Assembly (NCBI GenBank): GCA_007644065.1
Contig: VJWN01000010.1
Coordinates: forward strand, 744,001 to 808,000
Length of the DNA: 64,000 nucleotides
Source: Margaritispora aquatica
Lineage: Eukaryota > Ascomycota > Leotiomycetes > Helotiales > Discinellaceae
Direction: 5' to 3'
The notes under the pieces were generated by a model. It saw only the letters and a list, made by a program, of their open reading frames with translations, had not been told where the DNA came from and made no database searches. Of this stretch, positions 24,897 through 37,513 are shown one piece after another (position 1 is the stretch's first letter; each line of letters opens with the position of its first letter). A program made the position numbers and the translations under genes.

Positions 24897-26122
24897 TCAT
24901 AACTCATCATCAGACTCAGTTTCGGATCCTTCTTCTTGATGTTTAACAGGTGGCTTAGCCTTAGTAGCAAAAGGAAGCGCTCGTTTAGGTGGTAATTCTT
25001 CTGCAGGTTTAGGTGCTACAGCAACTTCTGGAGCTTTCTTCTTCACTTCGGCTAGCTTCTTCTTCGGTGGAGGCGGTAGAGGTTCCTCGTCATCTTCGTC
25101 CTCTGTTTGTGTCGCGGTACCATCATCCGATGTATTTTGAAGTTCTTGGTCAGAGGCATTGGCTACTGGCTGATCAACCTCCATCTTTTCAAACCCAGTA
25201 TCAGATTCATCATCGCTTGGCTCTGCTTTGCCTGTTGCTTTTCTTTTGCCCTTTCGTGAAGGTCCTGCAGGACGAGACCGATCAGGAATTCGGATTTCCT
25301 CAGCTTCCTCAGCCTCCTCTGCCTTTGTAGGGTCAATGACGGCTCCTGCTAGCAGTCTCTGCTGATCCCGTATTTTGAGTTTCTTCTCGTTCAACAGGAG
25401 CGAGAATTTCTCGAGGAGTTGCGTTTCATTGTCCTTTTTTAGCGTTGTGAGATTGGCTAAGGCGTCTTGGAGTTTCTTAATCTGAGCATCTTTATCATTG
25501 ATTGTTGTCTGAAGTGTCTCCAGTTGTTGTGTAGCCGTATCTCGGGCCTGCACAGTTTTCCCACACCAGTCAAAGACATCAATCTCCTCCTCCTCGTTAG
25601 CTGGCAATGAGACAGTTCCTAGTTTTTGCTACCTCCAGATCAGCTATGCTTCTCTTGTAGAGATCATCGATCATTTCGTCCTACTGTGATGCCCGCGATC
25701 CTCTTTTGAATGGTTATGTCTAACGATTGTGCATCGACTTTTGCAACAGCTTCGACACCCGTTGTAGATGCGGGTCCGGCATTCTCATCTTCCTTTCCCA
25801 GCAGGATCTTGCGAAGCAGACTATCCCATTCTTCTGTGGTGGATTTGTTGCTTTTTGCTTTTAGTTTCGAGGTCTGACTTTGTTTTACTAGATGCCAACT
25901 CTGGTTAGTCTCGAAGTCCAAAGGAAACAAGGTTATTTCGGGACAATCGATTATCTTACATGAAACTGAGAAAACATCAGAGTTGTCTGTGCCAATCAAT
26001 TTCAAGTCCAGGTCATTTTCATTGCGACCTTCCGTAGCGATGTGCAGCAGCACAAAATCCGGCTCCTCTCGGCCATGGCCAACGCGGGGCAGCCGCAGAA
26101 CGGTATATGGACCCATCACCAC
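24897..26122 (-). CDS. XRCC4 homologue (Lif1-type), DNA ligase IV cofactor
   Basis: Two exons, 26122-25685 and 25628-24897, joined across a 56-nt intron, give 389 residues. The join restores the block GITQKLGTVSL, matching the end of the XRCC4 head domain (human SFRLGSFNL). The head domain covers about residues 1-170. A long coiled coil follows, with KFSLLLNEKKLKIRDQQRLL, which aligns with human [20 protein letters not shown]; this is the ligase IV-binding stalk. The C-terminal third is acidic, Lys- and Pro-rich with SD/TD clusters (SDDESDTG, SETESDDEL) that look like CK2 sites. In other species such sites bind FHA domains. Role: non-homologous end joining in the nucleus with ligase IV and XLF. 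A second Met at 26116 could be the true start. Confidence 0.85.
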
Positions 26123-26790
26123 CTAGAAACACGACAAAGAAATGGAGAAATAGAGAACTAGAAGTCTAATTTGTGCACAATCGCATCTTCGCACTGAAAG
26201 GCTGATCTGTTGATTCTTCAAACAATATCATGTTTCACGAGACTGCTGCTAGGCAACAAGCAGGCAACGCGAAACTGATGCGAAAAGCGCGTTTCGATCC
26301 ACTCGGCTATTTTGGGAATAGTACGAGCGTCGCAAGTGGCTGGAAGACGAGCTGTCCAGCACCAGCCATTCCGATCAACAACGACAATCGACAATCGATA
26401 CGACAACCGATCCGGCAACCACTCGACAACCACGGAATATGCATCTTTGAATACATGAGGAATCTTGTGAGCATCTGCCAAAGAGAAACACATATCTCGA
26501 ATTGAAGACAGTCAAAGGAAGGCGCGACGCTTGAGCCTCAGGAAAAAGAAACCCAGCAGGAAAATCTAGACGACAAACGGATAACAACCCACCACAAAGG
26601 ACATATAACGCAAGTCATATATTCGTTGGTGTCAGAGATTCACATTACAAAGAATAACCAGTCTGCGATGATGAGCTCGCGATCACCATAGCAGTCACGA
26701 GGGCACCCAGAGGCTACTGGATACACGGACTAAGCAGCAAACGAATTTCAACCTTGCGCAAGACATACAACTACAATCACCTTCTAAGTC
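26123..26790. promoter_or_regulatory. Divergent promoter region XRCC4 / Byr4
   Basis: A gap of 668 nt between outward-reading genes. It contains a run of CGACAA-like units around 26377-26435. No gene is visible; the overlapping small frames on both strands have no motifs. Confidence 0.5.
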
Positions 26791-29700
26791 ATGGATCAAT
26801 TAACACTGCGACCACGGAAGGCGATAGTGGAGGAGCCAATAGAGAGCTGGGATGATGATATGGATCTCGGCGGGGACGACTTCACATTTCGCAGCGCGTC
26901 CATAACGACTACGGCAACATCAAACTACAGGGAATCAATATCATCTCGTCTTTCCATGCGCTCTGATTTTGACTCGAACCAAGGAGACGAAGAGAAGCAG
27001 GTTAATGTACCAGGAGATGATGAGCGATCTATGCATGAGGCAATAGTGACCGCTACACGGGCTGGAATTCCTCTTCCATCAAACGTACCAGCGTCTGCCT
27101 TGCTTGGAGGCACGATCAAAAGACTTGGAGGAAGAAAAATCAAAAAGATCATACAGGACGACTGGGATGACGGAGATTTGGAGCTGCCCAGTGAGGGTGG
27201 ATTGAAAATCAAGCAACAAGAACCTTCAGCTTTCCCGGACGCCATTCGCCAAGTTAGTGGGGGGTCTATTCAGGAAAGTCCTATCAAGCAATTACAAGCT
27301 GCACCCAAATTTGATGTCAGCCCTCGAGAGCTAAGACCAAAGACCGGCTCATCAAATTTACTCCTGGATCGTTATCGCGATCAAGAAGATGACGATTTCT
27401 TTGGAGATGGAGCAGATACAATCAAAGTGGTCAAGAGTCGCCAGGCTCCAAGACTATTACCTTTAATCACTCCACCAACACCACAGAAGGTGGATGCAAT
27501 CGATGATGACTTCGAGCGAGATTTCCAGTTCCCTTCCGGCATTGAACCTCTTAGGCTCTCAACTAGAAGGGAAATCCCTAAAACACCTGCCAGTGTGCAT
27601 GACGATCTCGATGAATGGGGAGAAGGCGGGTCCTTGGGAACAAGAAATGGAGGGAAGAGAGATCGGATGTCAAATCGTAGCTCGTCTGTTTCTGCATTAA
27701 GTCCGAGTGTTGCTAGCTCACTTACTGTTGAGAGCGAGGATGAAGGTCTCGATGGCCTGGTGCTTCCCCCAGGGCCATTACACTTCGACGACATTCTAAA
27801 AAGGAGACAGGAAGATCGTTCGCCGGATCATCAGTCCAGTGAGAAGCAAGCTGCAAAACGGGCCGAAGTCAAAGAAGATTTCTTATCTGGTCTTGAGATT
27901 GGGGATGGTGATGTGTTCGATTCAAGCAAACTTACCCTCAACCGGAACATAAAGATGAAAATGGCTCGTCAAAGCAGTCCAACTCGCCCAAAAACGGCTG
28001 TCTCACTAACATTCACCAACAAGCCAGCCGCGACATCCGGCACTGCTGGCTCGCGCCTGCCTCGCCCGCTTGCAGGCCACGACCGTACACCCTCCTCTCT
28101 CGAGCCAGTCTCAGAAACTGGAGGTCCTATTGCTAAAAGCAATCGTCGTTCTCAATCTCGATTGGGTCATTTCTCCCAATCATCTACCAGCAGTCTTACA
28201 ACACCTAGCACACCATCATCAGCTCATGCACCGCCACCTCAGACGCCTAGGCGTCGTGACGTAGTGTCTAAACCATCAATCACAGCTCTACGAAACGATC
28301 CAACGACAACGAACTCGCAGCTACTCAAGCTTAAACGATCAATGCCAACCATGCGGTCATATCCCCAATCCCCAGCCAAACCACTAGCCTCCCGTTATGA
28401 GAGACCTCCCTCCCGAGGCGATAATGGCAGGCCCACCTCGATGTCTCGGCCTAAAACCCCTGTTGAAAGAGATCGATCAGGAGCTGAATCCAGCATGTCT
28501 TATGCAAGAAAGAATCCTGTCCCTTTTCTCCCTGCTGGGAATTCAACATCCCAATCCCACCATGTTGCGATCAAAACCTCTCGCCACTTTCGCCGACACG
28601 ATTCGGAGTCATCAAATACTAGCATGGAACTTCGCCCAACTTCGCGTGCACTTTCTCGTTCTACAATGAGATCTCCAAGTCCACGTCGCACTGCAAAGGG
28701 CGCCGAAATACTGGCACGGGAAGCAGCATTGAAGAGGCAAATCACCAAACCAGTCCGGAGACGACATTTTGGTGATGGTTGCGAGTTGGATGGGTTCGAT
28801 GACTTACCAACATCTCGCGATACTGAACAAAAATTTGTGAAAGAACCAGTTGGTCGTGGTCCCCCTAAGCTTTCATCCCTACGCAACAAAATACACCAAG
28901 AAATCGTCCCACCACGGACAATTACGCCAGCACCACTCACTCCATATACACCAGGTAGATCAAGAGATGATTTACCTCGCTTTGCACGTGACACAACTGC
29001 TAGTCGGATGGCCAGAGAACACTCCATTGCCCAGCGTATACCTTCCGCTCAGGGTGCTCCTCTTACTGCGTTGACCAACCAATGGAAAGCTAAGGTTGCG
29101 GCGACAACTGGTTTGAGCGCCGTTCATGCAATCCCCATGAAGCCTAAGAAGATTCGAGGTCCCCCACAAAAGCCGCAGCTTATCAAACCTCTGGGGAACC
29201 TCAACAACCCCAAATGTGAGTCTCACTTCTAGGGCATATGTTTATATATACTAATGAAACATAGCTGTGAAGGGTATGTATTACAATCCGGAGACGTATC
29301 GATGGGAAGGAAATGAGAATGATTTGAGCCCATTCGACGCTCCTGCATCTTCGCCATCTACAGCTTCTATCCCTTCTCACGCTGTCCGTGAGAAGATCGT
29401 CAACCAGATTTATCACGAGAAGGAGAATACTACACCACGCCCGGCTTTGATACAAAATGTTAATTCATGCCAAAATGTTCAAGTCGTTGGTGGTATGGTT
29501 TTTGATCCACAACGGATGTGCTGGCTCAAGATGCCAAGCCAAGCCCAGAAGAACAGGAGCGACGCCAGCGATACCATGGACAGCTTCGATGCCTTTGACG
29601 AGGAAGAAGATGTCTTCAAGGATGTTCCTGATTTGGAAGATCATCCAGCCAAGGATGCATCAGAAGTTGGTGGTAGAAAGAGTGAGGGTGGTGGTGGTCT

Positions 29701-29875
29701 TAAGGACGACTGGCTCGTAGGCGAGGAATTTGACGTTGGTCCGGAATTTGTGAAACGTCAACGTGAAGAGGAGGACCGCTGGCGACGAAAATGCGAGAAA
29801 TGGGTTGGAGCTAGCCTCGACCGTGGCAATGATGAGTGGAGGTGGAGTATCAGAGATGTGGTGAATGCCTTGTGA
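26791..29875 (+). CDS. byr4: Byr4/Bfa1-type cytokinesis regulator, scaffold of the Spg1/Tem1 GAP
   Basis: Two exons, 26791-29215 and 29265-29875, with a 49-nt intron, give 1011 residues. The first 800 residues are mostly disordered, rich in Ser, Pro, Arg and acidic clusters (SWDDDMDLGGDDF near the N terminus). The conserved C-terminal part has the family's paired motif: KGMYYNPETYRWEGNE at about residue 811 and VVGGMVFDPQRMCWLK at about 883. It ends with an acidic stretch and DDWLVGEEFDVGPEF. This matches Byr4 of fission yeast and Bfa1 of budding yeast, which with Cdc16/Bub2 form the GTPase-activating complex for Spg1/Tem1 at spindle pole bodies and so restrain septation. Filamentous fungi use the same network for septum formation. 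The many SP/TP sites fit cell-cycle kinase control. Confidence 0.88.
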
Positions 29876-30387
29876 CCGATGGAAAATCAGTAACAGGAGA
29901 GGAGTGAATCGCCAAGTATACTAGTTTCTTACATGCTGTTGTAGTTAGCATGTTTACTTTGGGTTGCATGCATGGATATGGATGGGATGGTTGGCAAGGG
30001 CGCTTCAAGGCATATTTGTTCCCTTTGGAATAGACATGATAAGGGCGTATGAGCTACATGATGGGTTATGAAATTTATGAGATTATGATTGTAAGCTTAC
30101 TAGGTAGTGTGTGTGGTGCCTGTGGTACACAATAAAAAGCGCGATGTTGGATGGGCGTACTATATTAGGAGTTAGCTTAGCAAGCGGTATCCTGAACAAA
30201 TTCAATGTGCGAATTATAATCAGAGATGATTCCTTGTATCCTGCATTTGTGGAACGACGGTAAAGATTATTTTATTGAACCCTAGTATTCACGATCATTG
30301 TTGGCAGGAGTTCTCGACAGAAGATGTATTTGTGAGAAGCTAATCCCGATGACTACGTAGAAGCGCAAATGTGTATATTGTGTTTCA
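29876..30387. other. Convergent intergenic gap Byr4 / RidA
   Basis: 3' flanks of both genes. AT-rich, with AATAAA-like sequence near 30131. No gene seen. Confidence 0.55.
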
Positions 30388-30976
30388 TCAAGGTATAGCC
30401 ACACACTCAATCTCAATGTCGACTCCTTTCGGCAATTGCTTCACTGCAACGCAACTCCTTGCTGGCCTATGCTTAATAATCTTCTCGTACTCTGTATTCA
30501 TTTCTACAAAGTCCTTCATGTCTGTCAAGAAAATCTGGACCTTGACTATCTTCTCCAGTGACGAACCAGCTTCTGTCAAAACTGCTGAGAGAGCGTTAAG
30601 ACATGCTGCTGTCCTCTCGCCCATGGTACCCGTGACGAGATTTCCTTGAGCATCTGCTGGTAGCTGGCCTGAGCAGTAGATTGCATGTGAAGTTTTGATG
30701 GCTTGTGACTTTTGATGGTCAGACATAGCTTACAAGCTGGAACGTGAGGTGGGACTTACATATGGTCCAACAGCTGAGAAGCTTAGTTATTTTATAGCAT
30801 CATTTCAGCGATCTGAACTTACGAGGCATAGCATTCTTGCTGAGGATTGGTATCATGTCTGACATTCTCCGTGGCTGAGTTTGGAAACTTCGTCGAAATT
30901 GTGGGCAGTTCGAGTATATCTTGCGGCTAAGAAGACTTCTTGAGCCCTTCATGAGTATTCTTGTATGTGATGACAT
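30388..30976 (-). CDS. RidA/Mmf1 family enamine/imine deaminase, mitochondrial
   Basis: Three exons, 30976-30823, 30773-30760 and 30708-30388, give 162 residues. The first about 45 residues are Arg- and Ser-rich with almost no acidic residues (MSSHTRILMKGSRSLLSRKI), typical of a mitochondrial presequence. The mature part begins PPVGPYSQAIK and continues AIYCSGQLPADAQGNLV. The signature Arg that binds the substrate carboxylate is in RPARSCVAV, followed by LPKGVDIEIECVAI. Role: hydrolyses reactive 2-aminoacrylate and related enamines formed by PLP enzymes, and protects mitochondrial metabolism. The middle exon is only 14 nt but is required to keep both frame and the PVGPYSQ motif. An upstream in-frame Met at 31078 would add 34 residues; the nearer Met fits a presequence better. 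Confidence 0.88.
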
Positions 30977-31595
30977 CTTGTGAGGTTTGAAGCTTGTTGC
31001 ACATCTAGAGGAGTGGGATGAGTTCAAAACGCGTCCCGCCAAACGAGACCGCCCCTTTACGACAACCGGGCAGATCACGTGAACATATGTTCTTGATCTG
31101 TCGTTCTGTTATACTTGTGAACTCAATTCATAACAACTCTGAGAAAAGAAAGGATAGCAAATTCAAATTGGAATAGGTCAGAAGCACAGCAGATTTATTT
31201 ATTTTAACGCCTTTGAGCAAATAAATTGCTATTTATCCTCGGTAGTTCTATTAATGATTGTACCCCCTTAAGGCCCTGGAGCTGGATCACGCTAGTGTTG
31301 GGGACACATTGAAATTCGCGGCGGCGCATCATTGCCATCATTTTTCCATAGAGGCGTTCTTCCCTCCGTGTCTATACAAATTCTACAACGTCGCCTCTTG
31401 GTCTGCCCAGATCAATGCTATTTTCTTACACTCATTGAATCAGATCAAGAACAGGTTCTTTTTTGTAAGTGCATAACACAGAAAGACAAGGCTACGTAGC
31501 TATCCGAAGCTTGAGTCGATCCCTCCCATCCGACACACCACAGCTAACTCAAGCCTGGTGCCCAGCTCTTTTATTTTCCATTGAGATTCTTCAAC
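30977..31595. promoter_or_regulatory. Divergent promoter region RidA / PMT4, with TCACGTGA box
   Basis: Outward-reading genes share 619 nt. A palindromic TCACGTGA is at 31075-31082, a CACGTG box of the kind bound by bHLH factors such as Cbf1. It is about 100 nt from the RidA start. No gene is visible in the gap. Confidence 0.5.
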
Positions 31596-34020
31596 ATGTC
31601 GCAGCAAGGCTCCGTGCGAAAGCGGAAGGATAAAGACGCAATCATACCAGTAAAGGCGAAAGATGCTTCAGCGACAGGAATTGCTGCCCCTCGAGATGCT
31701 GAGCTTGATGCTTTAGTGAAAGCGAACTTGGGCAACAAAGCCGCAGGCCCTGAGTGGGACTACAGGCTCGCCCTCACACTCATCACAATAGCTGCCTTCA
31801 TAACGAGATTCTGGGGCATTAGTCATCCCAATGAGGTGGTCTTCGACGAGGTGCATTTCGGAAAGGTAATGCTCCTAGTAAGCTTCGAGCTACGATGAGA
31901 CTGACTTGTTATTACAGTTTGCTTCCTACTATCTGCAGCGAACATACTTCTTCGATGTTCATCCTCCCTTTGGAAAGCTTTTGTTTGCGCTGATGGGTTG
32001 GTTCGTGGGATATGACGGACACTTTCACTTCGAGAACATTGGAGACTCCTACATAGACAACAAGGTCCCATACGTGGCATTCAGAGCTATGCCCGCTTTC
32101 CTGGGTGCTCTGACTGTCCCAACAGTCTTTGCCATCATGTGGGAGTCTGGATACACTCTGCCAGCCTGCGTACTGTCCGCCTGCCTCGTCCTCTTCGACA
32201 ATGCCCACATTGGACAAACTCGATTGATTCTCCTCGACGCAACTCTTGTCTTCGCCATGACATGCAGTCTTCTCTGCTACATCAAATTCTACAAGCTGAG
32301 GCATGAGCCATTTGGCCGCAAATGGTGGAAGTGGCTCTTGTTGACTGGATTCGCCCTTAGCTGCGTCATCTCCACCAAATATGTCGGTTTATTCGCATTT
32401 GTCACTGTTGGATCAGCAGTTGCCATTGATCTTTGGGGTCTTTTGGATGTCAACCGCAGACAGGGAGCTTTGAGCTTGCCAGAGTTTGGAAAGCACTTTG
32501 CTGCCCGAGCAATTGGTCTCATTGTTATTCCATTCTTTTTCTACCTGTTCTGGTTCCAGGTCCACTTTGCCATTCTCAGCCGTTCTGGTCCCGGAGACGA
32601 TTTCATGTCCCCAGAATTCCAGGAGACTTTGAGCGACAATTTGATGACTGCCAATGCTATCACCATTGACTACTACGATAACATCCAGATCAAGCACAAG
32701 GAGACCCACGGATTCTTGCATTCTCACCCAGATAAATATCCATTGAGATACGATGATGGCAGAGTTTCCAGTCAAGGACAGCAAGTTACCGGATACCCAT
32801 ATGCTGATGCCAATAACCACTGGCAAATCATCCCATTGAAGCACGACAACAAAGCAGGAACACACGTTAGAAATGGAGAGTTGATTCGCCTGAGACATGT
32901 GGTCACCGACACCATGCTTCTTTCCCATGATGTTGCTTCTCCATACTACCCAACCAACCAAGAATTCACTACTGTTCCTATGGAGGAGGCTTTTGGAGAT
33001 CGATTCAACGACACTTTGTTCGAACTCCGAATTGAGAATGGCAAAACTGGTCAAGAATTCAAGAGTTTGTCTGGTCAATTCAAGCTCATCCACAACCCAA
33101 GCAAGGTCGCCATGTGGACACACACCACACCTCTTCCTGACTGGGCTTACAAGCAGCAAGAAATCAACGGAAACAAGAATCTTGCTCAAAGCTCCAACAT
33201 CTGGTATGTGGATGAAATCCCATCCGTCCCAGCCGACAGTCCTCGCCTGGTGAAGGAAGAGCGTAAAGTCAAATCTCTCCCATTCCTCCAGAAATGGTTT
33301 GAGTTGCAACGTGCCATGTTCTTCCACAACAACGCCTTGACCAGCAGCCATCCATATGCCAGTCAGCCATTCATGTGGCCTTTCTTGTTACGTGGTGTCA
33401 GTTTCTGGACTCAGAACGATACCCGTCAACAAATTTACTTCCTTGGTAACCCATTGGGATGGTGGATTGTCAGCAGTTTGCTCGCAGTTTATGCTGGCAT
33501 CGTTGCTGCTGATCAATTGTCTCTCCGCCGTGGAATTGATGCCCTCGATAACCGTAAGTTACTTGGTCATTCTACCAGATTTCAACGCTAATTATTTGTA
33601 GGCACCCGATCCCGCTTGTATAACTCAACTGGGTTCTTTTTCCTTGCTTGGGCGATGCACTACTTGCCATTCTATCTCATGGGCCGTCAATTGTTCTTGC
33701 ATCATTATCTACCTGCCCACATCGCATCTTGCTTGGTCACGGGAGCACTCCTCGAATTTGTCTTCAACGTTGAGCCTATCATCCCCGATGAGATCTTGAG
33801 CAAGGGTGCCAAGAAGACCGTCGCAAAGCACCTCCCAGCTCGCGAGAAGCTGGCTGGTCAAAACATGTTAATGTCATGGGCAGCCGTTGGCGTCATCATG
33901 ACCATCGTCCTTGGAAGTTGGTACTTCTTCCTTCCATTGACCTATGGTTACCCAGGCCTCACGGTGCCTGAGGTTAACGCTAGGAAGTGGCTGGGATACG
34001 ATTTGCATTTTGCTAAATAG
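31596..34020 (+). CDS. pmt4: Protein O-mannosyltransferase, PMT4 subfamily
   Basis: Three exons, 31596-31865, 31918-33553 and 33602-34020, give 774 residues. The enzyme moves mannose from dolichyl-phosphate mannose to Ser/Thr of proteins entering the secretory pathway, in the ER membrane. Visible: the loop-1 catalytic pair Asp84-Glu85 in VVFDEVHFGK; HPPFGKLL; and LHSHPDKYPLRYDDGRVSS at the first MIR repeat. The extra YDDGRVSSQ stretch between LHSH and the QQVTGYP motif also occurs in human POMT1 and separates PMT4 from PMT1/PMT2. Multiple membrane helices flank a luminal MIR region, and the C-terminal HYLPFYLMGRQLFLHHYLPA motif is complete. PMT4 enzymes favour membrane-anchored or Ser/Thr-rich wall proteins; the WSC oxidase in this window has such a linker. 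The start is the first ATG in frame. Confidence 0.93.
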
Positions 34021-35271
34021 ATGCGCTGAGCTTTTCGTGCGACATGTGGTAGTGCAAGAAACAAAGTTAGGTGTAGAGTTGAGATGTACAATGAAGAGTG
34101 GTTTCAAAAATGAATGGAGTCTTGTTTAAAAAGCACCTTGGGTAAGGTGCCTTCGGCTTGGCTGGTGATGTCTGAGATTAGCGATTGAATTTTGTATACA
34201 TATCATCCCCTCTACGGCCAATTTCCTAAATGAGATCTTTTCTTTGCCTATGCCTGCCTTGTTTACATTGCTCGTCTTATTTCTCCATTCGTGAACTTTG
34301 ATACACTTAGCTTTTCTTTCTTTTGTAGAAAATCCATCTTCCCATGAGTCAATCACAAAGCTATAAATCCTCTACCATACGCACGTCTTGGAAATCCACC
34401 TCTACCTGGGTACTGCATCAACAGGCAAGTCTGGAGATCAATCGATCAATCACCCGAGCACGTGGGATTACAGACGAAAGGGAGGTAAATAAAAACGGAA
34501 ATTGCGGAGAGGTTGGATGAAGAAATGCCCCGTTGTCTCTCTCGTCTTTGTTGATGTGCTTTACATGAATTGAGTATTTTTAGGCATGATGTGAGAATTG
34601 AGGTTGAGTTTAACTCTCGCTAGAAGGAGAAGGCGTATAGAGATCAATTTCTTTTGCCAAAAGAAAGTGTCAAGCCCAAACTTAAGCGAGTTCGGAACTG
34701 AAGGACTTGATGAAGAAATGCAGGATATTTAGTGTGAAGTGTGAATTGTTTTTGTTTTGAGTTTGTTTCGGATGTGATCCTTATGTTCACTCCAGTGTCG
34801 TCAGGGTATGTCTAATCATCTACGATATGGTGGATTATTATCCCAACTCAATTCTCGAGATCTTCCCCGTCGTTTCTGCGATGGATGTTCTCACTTCATC
34901 ACCCCTTGGTTGGCCTTCCCCTACTATATCCATGATTTCACTGCAATACCACTCGTCTCCTTACCACACTTGCTTGCTAATTGCCTACTTTCTTCCAAGT
35001 TCATAGCATGCGCTTGGGATCTCGAATCTCGGATCTCGCTTACCATACGGAACTTTTTGTAACCCAAACGCCTCTCCTCCCTTTTCCAGCCCAGCCCTTT
35101 TTACAATGCGCCTGTTTATTTATGCCCATTCCCATCATCCATGCGTTTTGTGCCAATGCTGGAGTGCTGGAAATCTTAGAATCTGTATTGAAACGCCATT
35201 GAGAAGTAAAGTAAAGTAAGATCTTCAATCGTCATGAAGTCGGAGTATAGAAGTCTGAGGATCCACACTCC
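34021..35271. other. Convergent intergenic gap PMT4 / Ssl1
   Basis: About 1.25 kb with both 3' flanks. Frames are 84 codons or fewer and without motifs. A CACGTGGGATTA sequence lies near 34459. Nothing else recognised. Confidence 0.5.
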
Positions 35272-36808
35272 TCAACCGGCCATTATGATATCGCCATCGC
35301 CATGCTGCTTCGACAGAGGTGCTATCTGCTCTCGCACGTCGGCTTGGCATCCAGGGCAATTATGCACCACCTCATGCGCTACGCAATGTCAGTCACAGGC
35401 TCTTTTCAGTTTTGGTGCCACCAAAACCGAAACCGATTTCCAATATCCAATATCCCAGGAGAAGAGAGAAGGAAGACGTACCAAAAACATCACAATCAAT
35501 GCAAAAGTGATTCCCGCAAACCTCACACCCGTACCGTCCACTCTCACTCGTGCCTTTCGGCTCCCCCTCCTTCGTCGCCGCCTTCTCCTTGCTCAATACT
35601 AATTTACTAGCATCGACTTCCGGGAAGACAGCCAAACAAGCAAAGCACTCCTTGCTCTCCTTCGCCTTGATCCACGGGATCTCAACCCAGTTCCGCAACG
35701 GAAACAGATGGTGGTACGATCTCGCTAAATGCGTGCTCAAGATAAGCGTCAACCCGCAAGACGGACACTCAGCCGGCAAACTGCACACTTTGCTATCACA
35801 TCTTGGACAGAGATACCCTCCTCGCGTGAGCTTGGAGTGACATGCGCACAGCGACATGATCTTCGTCTTTGCAGCCGTGGCCGTGCGAGAGGGGAAGCCC
35901 ATCATGAGAAGTGAGGACTCGGATTGCTTTTTCGAGCGCGTCACGGGCGGGGTCGTGAGCATGAAGAACAGTTCGCGGAAATGCTGCTCGTTGAGCGCAA
36001 CGTGGTAGTTTTCCTCGCTCCCTGCGTTGGTCCGCTTGCATAGCTCGGCGCAGATGAATAAATGTGCTGCTAATCCCACAATCGAGACTCGGATGCGGTC
36101 TTTGATTAGTGCTTCGATAGTCTCGTTGATGTCGCCTGGATCAGAGGACAGTAGAGCACCGTAGATAATCAGCACCTCTCTCGTGCCGTGACTTGGAGCA
36201 TGGAACAGCGCAGCACGACACATTTCTAATGCATTCTGTAAACTCGGATTCCCCTGCCCTTGAGCCTCACGTATGCCCTTCAGCTTCTCGATATGCTCTG
36301 TCGGGTTCCCACTCATATCAGAGACTCGAATCGCCACCCCGTCCCTCATGCCTATTATACCCAGCTGCGAAATAGGATTCTGCTCAAAGAACTCCGTCAC
36401 AAACTCCGTCGCATACTTGATGCTAAGCAGATACCTCGTCGGACGCAGATCCTTCTCAACCATCGCAAAGGACAAGTCCAGCACCAAGATCAAGTGTCTA
36501 ATAATCCCCCTCTGCAACGGCGTCGTATCCTTCAACAACCGCTTCCGCTTCCCTGCATCCCGCAACCCCTCGACTGCATGATTGATGCTCCCGTCTGCGC
36601 TCTCGACGACATTGTCCCAGGACCGCTGGATGTCTTCCCACGCGGCGCGCTTGATCTTCGATCCGGCATTGGTGTCCCCGCCACGAGTAGTTGTGCCTGC
36701 CCCGCGCGCGACGGGTCCAGAGGAGCGTGTGCCCTGCCTTGTGGCTTGGGGCGCGACATCTTGGTCTGAGAGCTCATCCGCCACATAGTCACCATCGGAG
36801 GAAGACAT
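35272..36808 (-). CDS. ssl1: TFIIH core subunit Ssl1 / p44 (GTF2H2)
   Basis: Two exons, 36808-35482 and 35378-35272, give 477 residues. After an acidic, disordered N terminus and a conserved AAWEDIQRSWDNVVE block, a von Willebrand A domain runs from about residue 104 (IIRHLILVLDLSFAM). A zinc-binding module begins with CPRCDSKVCSLPAECPSC. The C-terminal RING-like domain has CFACL, then YGCEVCGNHFCIDCDVF. Splicing the 103-nt intron adds AHEVVHNCPGCQAD, which supplies the last Cys pair; without it the domain would be broken. Role: in the nucleus p44 holds and stimulates the Rad3/XPD helicase within TFIIH, for RNA polymerase II start and nucleotide excision repair. All expected zinc ligands appear present. 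Confidence 0.93.
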
Positions 36809-37513
36809 TCTTATTGCTGGCTGGCCTGGGCCGCGAGCTTGCAGGAAGGTGATGGGTGTTGGAGGGTTGTCGTCAAAGGGTGGCCTTGTTTGACGAGGCT
36901 GATGAATCGAAGTGAATTTCTAAAATGAAGTGGAGCAGTGAAGAGCTACAGATGGAATAGCTGTAAACAGCTATCACCAAGCTGAAGATAAATATGATAT
37001 TGAGATTTCAAGTTAAGGATTCGGTTATCTAAAGTTTTCTTTCAAAAAAGAGATTTGAAGTGTAAATATATTTTCACACATCGCAAAATGTTAAGGTGCA
37101 CGGTAAAATATACACACAGGGAGGATTCAGTTATATCTGGATTCATAAACTCCATTCATTATCGCTAATTGGGTATACTACTAACACGACCAAACATATA
37201 CAAGCGAATTCCACGCTCGTTGCAAAGCTCTCCCCTCCAAAGCACCCAAGCATAATATGCTAACTTCTTGGTTAAAGTATCCTCCCCAGACGTCTCTGCT
37301 CGTCTTCATTACACTTCCAGAGACTGTTCCTGAAGTGTAGGTATAATGCAATGCCATATTCTCATAAGTCTCATGCTTATTAATGACTGCCCATAGCGAA
37401 ATGCTTCGTCGCAAGATGATTTAAACAATATCGTCTAAACGTACTTCGATATGTACGCCTGAAATAAAAAGTGCCCCCAAACTCCATTTTCCCTTCCCAT
37501 GCTGATCTCACGA
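36809..37513. other. Intergenic gap between Ssl1 and Chs7-family genes
   Basis: Ssl1 promoter side and Chs7-family 3' side, both genes on the minus strand. AT-rich around 36930-37170, no gene or clear motif. Confidence 0.5.

Noticed and set aside
31596..34020. PMT1 or PMT2 subfamily assignment for the mannosyltransferase
   Set aside because: The YDDGRVSS insertion after LHSH is shared with POMT1/PMT4 and not with PMT1/PMT2 as I know them.
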